25,833 nucleotides of DNA. Source: Pleurotus ostreatus/Saccharomyces cerevisiae fusant (taxonomy: Eukaryota; Opisthokonta). The position numbers and the translations under genes are program-made. The notes below the pieces were generated by a model that was not told where the DNA came from, made no database searches, and worked only from the letters and a program-made list of their open reading frames with translations. This document shows positions 8,780 to 17,564 of the stretch, one piece after another (positions within the stretch are counted from its first letter, which is position 1; each line of letters begins with the position of its first letter). The stretch covers positions 1 through 25,833 of the forward strand of contig JAMQCK010000366.1 of the NCBI GenBank assembly GCA_024196135.1, read 5' to 3'.

Positions 8780-10384
8780 CTATGCCCAGTAGTACATTAT
8801 CAACCCGTCTGCCCTAGCGCTCCGCAAGGCAGCTCGATCGAAAGGCGGCATGATACCATTGATCTCCAGCACACGGAGGGTGCCCTTCCTAGATTGTATC
8901 ATGCGACCTAGACTTCCCTCACCATCACCTTGACACAAGCCCAGCGTCAACTCCTTAAGGTGAGGAAGACGTTGGTTTGTGCCATCGAGCGTCAACATCT
9001 CGAAAAAAGCGGGAGAGACCAACATCCTGAACGTGGACAACTCCTCCAGATCCTTAAAAGGATCGAGATGGATGTAGTCCATGAGCTGCCTTTCGTAGCC
9101 GGAGTAGAAGAAGCGTCGGAGGTTGGCGGCAGACTGCAAGAGCATCTCGCAGACTGCTGCCCAGACAAGCTCGCGAAGACGCTTTTCGGTATATGGGAAG
9201 CGGTCATCGACGGCGAGATGAAGCAACTGCGGGGTTCGGAGATGCTGGAAAAACTCGTGAAAGTCTGGCGCGTTGTTCCCGAGCAAGAGGGTGTGAAGGT
9301 TCGGACACTCGACGAAAGGCAGGTCAATGTCGCTGTCGTCGCTACGCGTAGATTCGAAACTGTCCGCATGAAGCATTTCCAGCGAGGGGAAGCTCTGCAG
9401 AAATCCGAGGACTTGCGACATCGCGAGCGCGCGGCCACGGAGGCTCACTTCTCGCACTATGCACACACCCTGCTTCATGAGATTCGGCGGGAACTCCTTG
9501 TAACAGGTGAATATGGCTCGCTTTAGCATAGGCGATGACAGCGCCCATGGCCAAAACTGAGCGTTGAATGTAGCGAAAGTCGCGTGAGTGCCAGCCACAG
9601 TCAGCCCCGTCGAGGACGCCGGTGGTAGACTTCGCAGCTCGTCGACGCTGAACGAGGTCTCTCCCAGGACAAGCTCGCACCACCGATGAGCGTGGGGCAC
9701 GAGTATACGGAGAAGCGACGTCCTAGGTGAGGGAAAGTATCTCGAATAGTTCGATCTGTTCCGAATATGGAGGACGAGGGGTAAGTCGCCCGAGCACGTG
9801 ACGTGTAACGCCGCTCGGCTGAGCTCTTGGGGGGAGTCAGGATCTTCGATGAGGATCCTCGCCCAGAGCAAGGGTGTGCCAATGGCGACTTCGCGCCAAC
9901 GCTTGCAGACTTCGAGAAGGACTGCAGGTGCGCGGAGATGGAATGGTACTTCAGGATCGTACCCGCCTCTCTGTTTAGGGGACGTTTCGCCAAATAACCA
10001 GTAGGGATCGACGGAAGGAATCGAGAGGGAGAATATATAGGCGAGTATCTCGAAAGGGAGGGAGGCGATCGGCGAGATTCCTGGCTTTGCGGGGGCGATA
10101 CTTTCGTGCGAGGCGAATGAGTCAAGAGCCTGATTCCTTCGCCTTTCAGCTGCCGCAGCTTCAAGTTCATCGCTAACGGACTGGAGCGCCATCAATATTG
10201 CGATCGACATGAAAAGAGGAATACGCACATTCGATGAGATGATCTGTTGTGTACAAGGGGGCAGTTCGATGAGATGAGCCCCGCGCCTGAGGGGCGGAGG
10301 TGCCGCGGGCAACGCATCCGAGTGCAGAGATGGTTCTTGTCTCATCAATGACAGCGGAAAAGGTTCTATCGGAGGCCAGGCCAT
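8780..10384 (-). CDS. F-box protein with C-terminal LRR-like region, paralog A
   Basis: Exons 10229-10384 and 8780-10180 join in phase 0 to 518 residues, starting MAWPPIEPFPLSL. The F-box (F-box-like family) follows a short helical stretch (DELEAAAAERRR) and begins SPIASLPFEILAYIFSLSIP. After a small loop comes the helix LRAPAVLLEVCKRWREVAIG, then TPLLWARI. The remaining ~350 residues carry irregular leucine-rich repeats (PNLHTLLLGNNAP, LPHLKELTLG). From family knowledge it would be the substrate-binding adaptor of an SCF ubiquitin ligase via Skp1; the substrate is unknown. The 48-bp intron 10181-10228 (GTGCGT...CCAG) is stop-free and frame-neutral, so retention would give a 534-residue form. 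The start is supported by the 5'UTR intron just upstream and by the matching MSWPP start of paralog B. Confidence 0.88.
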   Translation of the reverse strand: MAWPPIEPFPLSLMRQEPSLHSDALPAAPPPLRRGAHLIELPPCTQQIISSNVRIPLFMSIAILMALQSVSDELEAAAAERRRNQALDSFASHESIAPAKPGISPIASLPFEILAYIFSLSIPSVDPYWLFGETSPKQRGGYDPEVPFHLRAPAVLLEVCKRWREVAIGTPLLWARILIEDPDSPQELSRAALHVTCSGDLPLVLHIRNRSNYSRYFPSPRTSLLRILVPHAHRWCELVLGETSFSVDELRSLPPASSTGLTVAGTHATFATFNAQFWPWALSSPMLKRAIFTCYKEFPPNLMKQGVCIVREVSLRGRALAMSQVLGFLQSFPSLEMLHADSFESTRSDDSDIDLPFVECPNLHTLLLGNNAPDFHEFFQHLRTPQLLHLAVDDRFPYTEKRLRELVWAAVCEMLLQSAANLRRFFYSGYERQLMDYIHLDPFKDLEELSTFRMLVSPAFFEMLTLDGTNQRLPHLKELTLGLCQGDGEGSLGRMIQSRKGTLRVLEINGIMPPFDRAALRSARADGLIMYYWA

Positions 10385-10402
10385 TGCTTTCTCAATCGCG
10401 AA

Positions 10403-10458
10403 CTGTGCGAAAGACAAGTTGAGTCAGTTCGCCAATAACAATGCCAGGAAGGACGCAC
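10403..10458 (-). other. 5'UTR intron of F-box paralog A
   Basis: GTGCGT donor, CTGAC branch and CGCACAG acceptor define a 56-bp intron that ends 18 nt before the ATG at 10384. No ATG lies in the exon upstream of it. The equivalent intron in paralog B ends 19 nt before its ATG, which supports both. Confidence 0.75.
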
Positions 10459-10501
10459 AGATGGAGGCGACGCGCCAGGCGTGCGTTATGTGGTAGTAGG
10501 A

Positions 10502-10543
10502 AGAGAGAGAGAGAGGGCTAGAGTAGTTTTCTCCAGCTATATG
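10502..10543 (-). promoter_or_regulatory. Core promoter candidate of F-box paralog A (TATA-like plus CT tract)
   Basis: On the minus strand CATATAGC (10536-10543) is followed about 20 bp later by a pure CT tract (10502-10517), then the 5'UTR exon. CT-rich tracts near transcription starts are common in filamentous fungi. The CT tract is not conserved in paralog B. Confidence 0.4.
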
Positions 10544-10561
10544 TTGCCCTGTCGTCAAGCT

Positions 10562-10830
10562 AGAACAAGGACCACCTTACTCGGGCGTCTTCGCGCGGTC
10601 CGCGGGTTGTATCCCCAATGAGGAACAAAGGGGGCACCAAATTGGGGACCATTTGGCCTGAAATTGTACATATGGTGCCGTGTGCGGAGACGAAAACATC
10701 TCATAAATTGTGCAATTAAAAGACGGGACTCGTTCGGGGCAAGTGAGAGTCAAAAGCAAGCCGGGAAATTGCCGGGACGGCAACAAAAATGTCAGCCACG
10801 TGTTCTGGACCCACAAAGATATACTATGTG
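10562..10830 (-). promoter_or_regulatory. Upstream region duplicated with the F-box gene, copy A
   Basis: This block aligns by eye with 12898-13170 upstream of paralog B. Shared islands include TGAGGAACAAAGGG, CTTCGC..GGTCCGC, TCAARAGCAAGC, a perfect CACGTG (10797-10802) and TCTGGACCCACAA just beyond it. CACGTG is a canonical bHLH site. Preservation of separated islands in otherwise diverged DNA suggests retained regulatory sites, but recent duplication alone could also explain it. Confidence 0.6.
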
Positions 10831-11053
10831 GCTGCATTCGACGTCGCAATTTGTCGATATGCTCGCTTGCATGACAACCTTCCGCTCCGACAGTGGAGTC
10901 TATTTCCTGTGTATGGCGTTGTCGACATGTTGCCTGCGGATGGGAAGGCCAAGGAACGGTCACCTCGGGCTACAGCTGCTATGGTCTATTTACAACGTGC
11001 GCGATTCCGGCCACTGTCGGGCTTTGGTATGTACTGCGAGCATTTTATGGTTA

Positions 11054-12700
11054 CTAGGAGGATGCAAATTTGAAGTCCCATCCATACGGTGTGTCCCCGA
11101 AGTATACAGCCAGCCAGTCGGCGCTCGCTGCTTTCAGGCCCGTCAGGTCTATCGGGTGCAGCAAGCATAAGAACTGTAAGGCCTGTAATGTCCCCTTTCG
11201 AGACAGTACCATCTTGTCCAATGCCGCATCCTTCTCGCCGTATGTAGGACCAAGCGATAAGTCCTTGAGATGCGGGAGGTAGTTTTGGTCGGATCTTATG
11301 ATCAATAAGTCCAACAACTTTCGCGACGTAGCCGCGGTTTTGTATGCGCACAGCTCTTCTAGATGACGGAGTGCATCCAGCTTTACTAGATCCATCAGCT
11401 GCTCCTCGTCGCCAGTATACAGGAAGCGCTTGAGCCGCAGGCCGGATCTCGTGAGCATGTGTGCAACAGCCAGCCACAACTGCCTCCGGGACTCTGCGGT
11501 CGAATGCCTTGCAGGACTATCAATGGCGAGATGGCGAAGTCGAGGGGCGTAAATGTGGTGAAAGAAGGTATGCGTATCATGGGCTTTATTGACCACAAGG
11601 AGCGTATGGAGATTCATGGCTTGGACGACGCACAGATCATCGCCATCGTAGCTGCGAAGCCTGTCCCGATCGAAGCAATCAACGTGCAGCATTTCTATGC
11701 GCGGGCAAGTGCGCAGCAGCTGGAGCACCTCAGGTGTCTGACACGAGCCTTTCATGAGGCTCAAGTCACGCAAGTCCTGCCAGAACCCCGGAGCTTGATT
11801 CACCAGAGCAGGTATGTTGTGCCCGAGAACGAGCGTAACGCGCCGCAGGGATGGGAGAGACATAGCCCACGCCCAAAAGTGTTCATGGACACCTATGCAC
11901 GCATCGTGGATCTTGGCCGACGCGAGCGATTGCGCGCGGGCGGCGCACAGGAAGCGCATATCGTTGAGACTGAAACCATTTGCGAAGAGAACGAAGTGGC
12001 GCCATCGTTGCGCGTGAGGTAAGAGGGCTTGTAAAAGTGCTACACGCGCTGACGGCGGGTCTCTGGATTTGGTGTGTATGTGAAGAACGAGAGGAAGATG
12101 GCCAGAGTATTTGAGATGTAGGGCGACCCAGTGCAGCTGCGGAGGCGCAGAGAGATCGTCGACGAGGATCCTAGTCCAGAGATGGGGAGTACCAGTCGCG
12201 ATGGCATGCCAATATGTGCAGACAGCGGTAAGGACCACGGGCGCGCGGAGATGCGAAGGGATATCTGAGTAGCAACTGTCTTCATACGCGTCGATGGTTT
12301 CCCCAAACATCCAGGAACGATCGACGGGGGGTAACGAAAGAATGAATATATCGGAGAGGAGCTCGAAGGGGAGACGATTGATTAACGACGTGTCTGGTTC
12401 CGCGGGCGTCTTTGTGGATGGCCGGAAGGAAACGACGTCGCCGAAGAGATTGACCTGCTGCTCGGCAGCCGTAAATTCCGACAGTCTCGAGTCACAATTA
12501 ACGAGCTGAGGAAGCATGAGTCAATCTGCATGCCTCGAAAGGAGAGAAGGACTTGCGCCGGGGGTGAGAGGCGGTAGATCGATGAGATGACCACCGCGCT
12601 GAAGGGGCGGCGGCTGCGGCGCTGACATCTCGCGCGGGCGGGCAAACGGCCGTGGCCACATCATCGACTGAGGATAGAGGGGCTTCGGCGGCCAAGACAT
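11054..12700 (-). CDS. F-box protein with C-terminal LRR-like region, paralog B
   Basis: Exons 12557-12700 and 11054-12505 join in phase 0 to 531 residues if intron 12506-12556 is a GC-AG intron (donor GCAAGT, acceptor CCTCAG). The N-terminus MSWPPKPLYPQSMM...PPPLQRGGHLIDLPP parallels paralog A (PPPLRRGAHLIELPP). The F-box starts at SLINRLPFELLSDIFILSLP and continues through HLRAPVVLTAVCTYW and TPHLWTRI. The LRR-like half follows, with NLHTLLVVNKAHD, QLMDLVKLD and LPHLKDLSLG matching paralog A position by position. The same SCF adaptor role is inferred. The only nearby GT donor (12552) would shift the frame and hit a stop. If the intron were not spliced, only a shorter product from ATG 12517 would remain, still holding the F-box. 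Confidence 0.85.
12506..12556 (-). other. GC-AG intron candidate in F-box paralog B
   Basis: A 51-bp intron with donor GCAAGT, TTGACTC branch region and CTCAG acceptor. It occupies the same position and phase as the GT-AG intron 10181-10228 of paralog A. Reading through gives a TGA stop, and the overlapping GTCCTT donor gives a frameshift, so GC-AG is the only joint that links the two conserved parts. Confidence 0.7.
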
Positions 12701-12719
12701 ATTACTTCGTACAAGGAGA

Positions 12720-12778
12720 CTATGAGAAAATTGAGCAGAGAATGAGTCGAGGAACTTTAGCAAGTCAGCAGGACGTAC
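12720..12778 (-). other. 5'UTR intron of F-box paralog B
   Basis: GTACGT donor and CTCATAG acceptor give a 59-bp intron ending 19 nt before the ATG at 12700, as in paralog A. Confidence 0.6.
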
Positions 12779-12897
12779 GGTTGGACTGCGAGCTTTAAGT
12801 CGGAAACGCGCCGGGCGTACACTGGGAGTCAGCAGGCAAGGGGGTAGAGATTATCGAGGTACGGACTCATCATATACCCAGGCCCCGTCGCCAAGAC

Positions 12898-13170
12898 AGA
12901 ACAAAGACTACCTTTCTTGGGAGGCTTCGCTTGGTCCGCAAATAGCCATATCCCCAGTGAGGAACAAAGGGCGCACCGAGTTGATAACGAATCGGACTGA
13001 GAGGGTGCAGACGTCGTCATAGAAGGAGACAAAAGAAGTCGCATAGTTTGGCATACATCTCTAGTCTGGAATACAGGACTCACTGCGGTGAAAGATGAGC
13101 GTCAAGAGCAAGCTCGGAGAACGCATGCATATGGACACCACGTGGCCTGAAACTCTGGACCCACAAGGAC
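12898..13170 (-). promoter_or_regulatory. Upstream region duplicated with the F-box gene, copy B
   Basis: Counterpart of 10562-10830. It contains the same island order, including TGAGGAACAAAGGG, CACGTG (13139-13144) and TCTGGACCCACAA. CACGTG lies about 440 bp upstream of the paralog B ATG and about 415 bp upstream in paralog A. From about 13170 to 13451 no gene or clear motif is seen; this should include the end of the 3' region of the next minus-strand gene. Confidence 0.6.
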
Positions 13171-13451
13171 CAGCATCGTGTTGGGGGAATGCGTTGTCTG
13201 CACTATCAGTTCTCGTCCGGATCGCATTCATGTTCAAGGTATAAGGCAACTTAGATTGATAGGTTAGAATGGATAAATACCGTCTATCGTACAAGATGCT
13301 GTATTTTACACCACACGAACAAGTCCCCGCGGCGGAGAGCTCGGCTTGACAAGACGAATCAACCAGTCCCGCGAACCTTCCTCCGGGTCACCGGAGGAAT
13401 AAACAGGGAATTATCCGCACTATATCACATCCACCCGGGAACCATGTACCG

Positions 13452-14364
13452 TCACCGCCAGTTCTCCGTGGCCCACTCGCGCAACTCGCAGACGAGGAGC
13501 TTGGTAGCTTTCTCCAGCGACTCATCCCGCGAGCCGCGCTGCACCTCCACAATCGTCTTCCGCCTCGACGACAGGGTAAGTACGAGCCCGACACGCCATG
13601 GGCTGAAGGTCGCGCTCAGCAGGCGGAACGGTATCGGTCGAATGCCGCGGTTCGGCGTGCCCGCACGCGAGGAGCCCGAGTATGAGACGACGCCGTCGCG
13701 CACGCCGTACTTGCACACCAGGTCCTCGAGTCGCGCGCGCGGCTGCATGACGCTGAAGATGTCCTTGTACGCCTCCTCGCGCTCGAGGTGGAGCGACGTC
13801 GCATCCGCCCAGGCGTCCTCGCGAACCTTGAGCGCGATGAAGAGGTCGAAGACGCGCGTCTCGCGAGGGAGGGTGTCGGGGAACGGGGTCGGGAGCGCTT
13901 CCTGCGAAGTCGAAGGCGGGCCGTGCTTCTCTGATGTTGACTCCTCGTATGACGGGGCAGAGATGAGGAGGGGGAACGGGTCGGAGGTGTACGGTGGGCG
14001 GACGAGGGATTCGTACGCGGGAAGATAGATCGACCGGAGGACGTGCATGCAAGCTGTACAACGATTAGGTTCCGGGGTACATCAAGACGAGTGAATTGGA
14101 CGCACCGATGTAGAACGCGCGGTTGGCGATGCGAAGGTTCATGGAGATCCAGTACAGCACCCTTCGCTGCCGCTCGGCCGTGCTCTCGTCGAGATATGGT
14201 GTCTGAGGCAGCGTCGCATACACGATGTTCAACAGGAGGTGAGGCGGTATGTCCGAGATACGTCTCCTGCGGTGCGGGCCGGAGGGGAAGGGGGGCGGAC
14301 CATGAGTGGCGGCTGAGTAGGATGGTGGGGGTGCTGGCGCAGCCTTCTCCATGTTGACGATCAT
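13452..14364 (-). CDS. Uncharacterised conserved-looking fungal protein
   Basis: Exons 14106-14364 and 13452-14053 join through a 52-bp intron (GTGCGT donor, CTAAT branch, TACAG acceptor) to 286 residues. The protein opens with a Pro/Ser-rich leader (APAPPPSYSAATHGPPP) and a basic patch (PHRRRRISDIPPHLLLNIVY). A helix-rich region then runs across the junction (NRAFYIA|CMHVLRSIYLPAY), and the C-terminal domain has RETRVFDLFIALKVRE and a final SLEKATKLLVCELREWATE helix. I recognise the pattern as that of basidiomycete hypothetical proteins but know no function. No signal peptide or membrane segment is visible. An upstream intron (14366-14445, GTGAGT...CCAG) ends one base before the chosen ATG; ATG 14352 is an alternative start. 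Confidence 0.78.
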
Positions 14365-14445
14365 ACTGGCAGTGAAGTTGAGTGCAGGGGGAAGGGGGAA
14401 GTAAGGTGAGTGAGATGCTCGAGCGGTATGGTTCGATCTACTCAC

Positions 14446-15342
14446 CGAGATCTGTTATAAGCGCGCGCTCAAACGACTGCGCAACTCAGCGGGCTGGAGA
14501 GTCACTGCGCGTAGCCACTAGAGGCTGCGGATCCACGCGGTGAGATGTATGGGAAGAAGCAAGGACAGGGACGTCGAGAGCAGCCCAAGGTGCCGGTGAT
14601 GACTGCAAGACGTAGGTTCTGCTGTTGAGCACCACCTCTCGAATAGGCGCTGAGGTCATGAGATAGCCCTCGGCGACTTCGTCGTATCAGCCGGCGCGGG
14701 CCGAGGACCATGCCAAGAAGTGTAGCATGTTCTTGATGAACGAAAGCACAGTGGCAGTTTGGGCGAGGGAAAGGGGATACGGCGAGCGTTGGAAGGTGAA
14801 GAGTTGATGAAGACGCCGAATCATGCCTGGGTTCGGGCGCCTTTTCGCGGCCCGAATGCGGATAACCACGTTCATGACGCCGATCTTTGTGATCACCCCT
14901 TTCTTCCTACCGTCAACATCTCAACAAGTTGAACAACGTTTACTCCAAACAAGAGGTAGCGGACCCTTTGATAATGGCAGGATTTTACAGCCAGCGAGCC
15001 TCAAAGGGCTGCGTATGATCAGTGATCACAAAGGAGGTGAGACTCACCGTATGACTCACCTCAACTTCAGGTTCGATTCTGGCGCTTCCACCGACATTCA
15101 GTGACTCACCTGTGTCCTTCGCCACACTTTCAGGCGCCTGTGGCAGCCCCTGCGCTGCCAGTGTAGCTGTCTCTGCTCGGTGCGAAGCCACGATAGAAGT
15201 ACAGGTCTACAGCAGCCGAACAGCTATTCGATGCATTCTTGCACTCGACACAAACCGTGGGAACTCATGTTTTTGTGTCCGCCGCCATATAAGGCGCCTC
15301 GAGTGTTGTCCTTGGCCAAGTTCATTCTGCTTCGACCCCGCC
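14446..15342. other. Divergent promoter region
   Basis: About 0.9 kb separates two divergently transcribed genes. No RNA gene or protein-coding segment is supported. The right end holds an ATATAAG sequence (see separate entry). The left end should hold the promoter and first noncoding exon of the minus-strand gene. Confidence 0.5.
15287..15293 (+). promoter_or_regulatory. TATA box candidate
   Basis: ATATAAG lies 50 bp before the ATG at 15343, in front of the nucleotidyltransferase-like gene. The spacing would give a short 5'UTR of roughly 20-25 nt. No competing TATA sequence is nearby. Confidence 0.5.
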
Positions 15343-17269
15343 ATGAGCCGTGCCCCGCTGATTAGCGCCGCCGCCATTCCTCCCCCTCCGACGAACCTCG
15401 TCTTCTCTACGCCACCGCCGCCACCCAGCTGGCCAGTGCCCCTCGATGCCGACCTTATTTACAGGCTCTTCGTCCAGCTTGACACGCTTCTTTCGAAGGA
15501 GTTCGGAGATCACCCCGTGACGCTTGTTGTTCACGGTGGCGCGTCAATTCTTCTGCACCCTGAGTTGGCGCAGACCCAGATGCAGCCGCGGCGCACCACA
15601 ACGCGCGATGTCAATTACATAGGCAATGCTTTTGCTACAGAGTGGCATCTGCGTGGAGTTCTAGATGCACCCGCCCGGATTCAGAGATTAGCACGAGAGG
15701 CCGCAAGTGATCTTCGCGTAGACCCCGAGTGGCTCAACGCGAACGCGGACCATTTTCTGCCCACTACGACTGAGTATGTGCTGTTTGTTCGTGGCATTAG
15801 ATCATCGGCTAACCAATAATCGATACGCAGTGCATCTAGCCTAGCCCGATTTCCGGTGTACGACGCAGCTATTCATCTGAACGGAAATTCGCAATCACAG
15901 ACGCTGTTCAGGGGAAAGTCACTTTTGGTGACCAGCGTGCCTATGTACTGGTCAATAGCGCTGAAGCTGCGGCGCTTCATGCATTGGGACGCGGCAGACA
16001 TTTGTCTGCTCCTTAAGTGAGTTTCGTGTCCTATTGCAATCATCCAACGCTGATCGCCAGCCAAGGAATGCGAGTGCTTTCCCATGGACAGCGAAGGCGA
16101 TCGAAGATTCCATACGGAGGAACTGTGCTGGCTCCTTTCCGGAGGGTGTGTGGTTTTCTGGGAGCTATTTGGCCGAACAGAGGGGCAAGATGCAGCAAAT
16201 CGTTGACATGCTCGACGGGCGTCGACCCATACCTGATCCAGAATATACAACGCGCCGCCTGCGCACGGCATCCACTCCCGCTCGCTATCCGTCGCGAGCT
16301 GGCGCCGCCACCATGCCACCCATCCCTCGCGCCCTGCCAGAGCACCTCCGCCCATACACGGGCGTCCGACCAGCGACGACAGGACCTGCGGTCATCCCCA
16401 CTTATCCCAGTAACGGCGCTCTCCCTAGTAGCTCTCGCCCGTACACTGCGCAGTCTCACCGCTCGGGCTACCCGAGCAACACGACTGGGCCGCTTCGACC
16501 GCCCCACTTCTACCACCCTCGCGAGCGTGGGTACAGCAGCGACTCGACAGCGTCTATTAGCTCGGGCGGCTCCTCCTCCACCGCGTCCATGAGTGAAAGT
16601 GACGCGGGCTCGGACACTGGCAGCGAGTATGACGTTGGCGAATTCAATGCCGACTTCGCTGGAATGACGCCGCCGCCAGCGCACTGGCGCGGACGCCCGT
16701 TGCCCCCATCGGCGGAGACGGCGTCGATGTCCTCGGGCAGCTCAATCAGCGGGGATGCCACGCCGAGAGCGCGCACGCGGTCCATGTATCCTACGATGTC
16801 CCCCGCTATGTCGGTCTCTTCCGCCCCAAGCTCGTCGACGTATCATCCGTCTACTCACGCGCATGCGCGTCCTGGAGGGCACCATCGGTCTGGGCACGAA
16901 GCTCCCGTCCCCGGATCGCCCACCTACTCCCTCGCGTCCTCGTTCTCCTCGATGAGCATCGCCAACTTTCCCAACGCTGCCACTTCGCGCGGGAACGAGC
17001 GGCAGCCCTCGCACCTGAGCCACTCGGCCTACCCTTCTCCAACGCCGCTCCCTCGCGCGCCGCCGTCCTCTCGCTCGCGGACGACGTCGTTTGCTTCGAC
17101 CGCTGGATCGTACTCGGCGCCGGTGGGTGCACCTCAGAGCTTGCCCGCGCCCGAGCCCCCTCAGCTCTACACTGCGCCGAGGGCTGCTCCGGGTTACTAC
17201 GATGCTCGTCGATACCCGAAGTCTTCGCGTGGCCGGGATGGCTCGAGGTTCATCCCGCCGCCGCCCTAG
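15343..17269 (+). CDS. Nucleotidyltransferase-like N-domain with long Ser/Pro-rich tail
   Basis: Exons 15343-15773, 15831-16016 and 16066-17269 join to 606 residues. The start has a strong CCGCCATGAG context. The introns are 57 bp (GTATGT, CTAAC, CGCAG) and 49 bp (GTGAGT, CTGAT, CCAAG). Residues ~30-145 contain LVVHGGASILLHPEL followed by RRTTTRDVNYI, a layout like the GG...R-T-x-D-h-D signature of minimal nucleotidyltransferase folds. Exon 2 gives LLVTSVPMYWSIALKLRRF...DICLLLK and leads into a helical WTAKAIEDSIRRN segment. The last ~380 residues are rich in Ser, Pro, Arg and Tyr with no fold visible. The exact intron-2 acceptor was chosen because it restores LLLKNASAFPWT; a CAG five bases upstream shifts the frame. 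The enzyme assignment is inference, and the position of the second acid is Asn, so activity is doubtful. Confidence 0.8.
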
Positions 17270-17564
17270 GTGGTGTTGCAGCGCGCCTTCGACGGCGAGT
17301 GCTGGGTTCGATCACGGACCTTTCTTTATTCTTCATCTTATGCCTGGACAGTTCCGTACTTACGTGGTCCTCGTCTTTGGTAAGATTTGACGGCCGTAGG
17401 ATACTGTAGTCGCGTCTTGCTCGTTTACTGACCGTAGTGGTTTCTTCCGACCTTTTTACCTACGTTTGGACCAGATACTCTTTGCGAATGATATGTCTTG
17501 TTCTACTTTTCATCGAGAACCATATACGTAAATGTAAGTGGTGACGACTTAAAACCGGCATGAT
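17270..17564. other. Convergent 3' intergenic region
   Basis: These 295 bp between two stop codons are AT-richer than the flanks and should hold both 3'UTRs. There is no further signal. Confidence 0.5.

Noticed and set aside
8930..9526. A 198-codon plus-strand frame opposite F-box paralog A
   Set aside because: Antisense shadow; the minus strand has clear F-box and LRR sequence.
13444..14028. A 194-codon plus-strand frame opposite the gene at 13452-14364
   Set aside because: Shadow; the minus-strand model has a consensus intron and coherent composition.
15040..15085. tRNA-like GGTTCGATTC box
   Set aside because: Neighbouring stems do not pair and no acceptor or anticodon arms could be formed.
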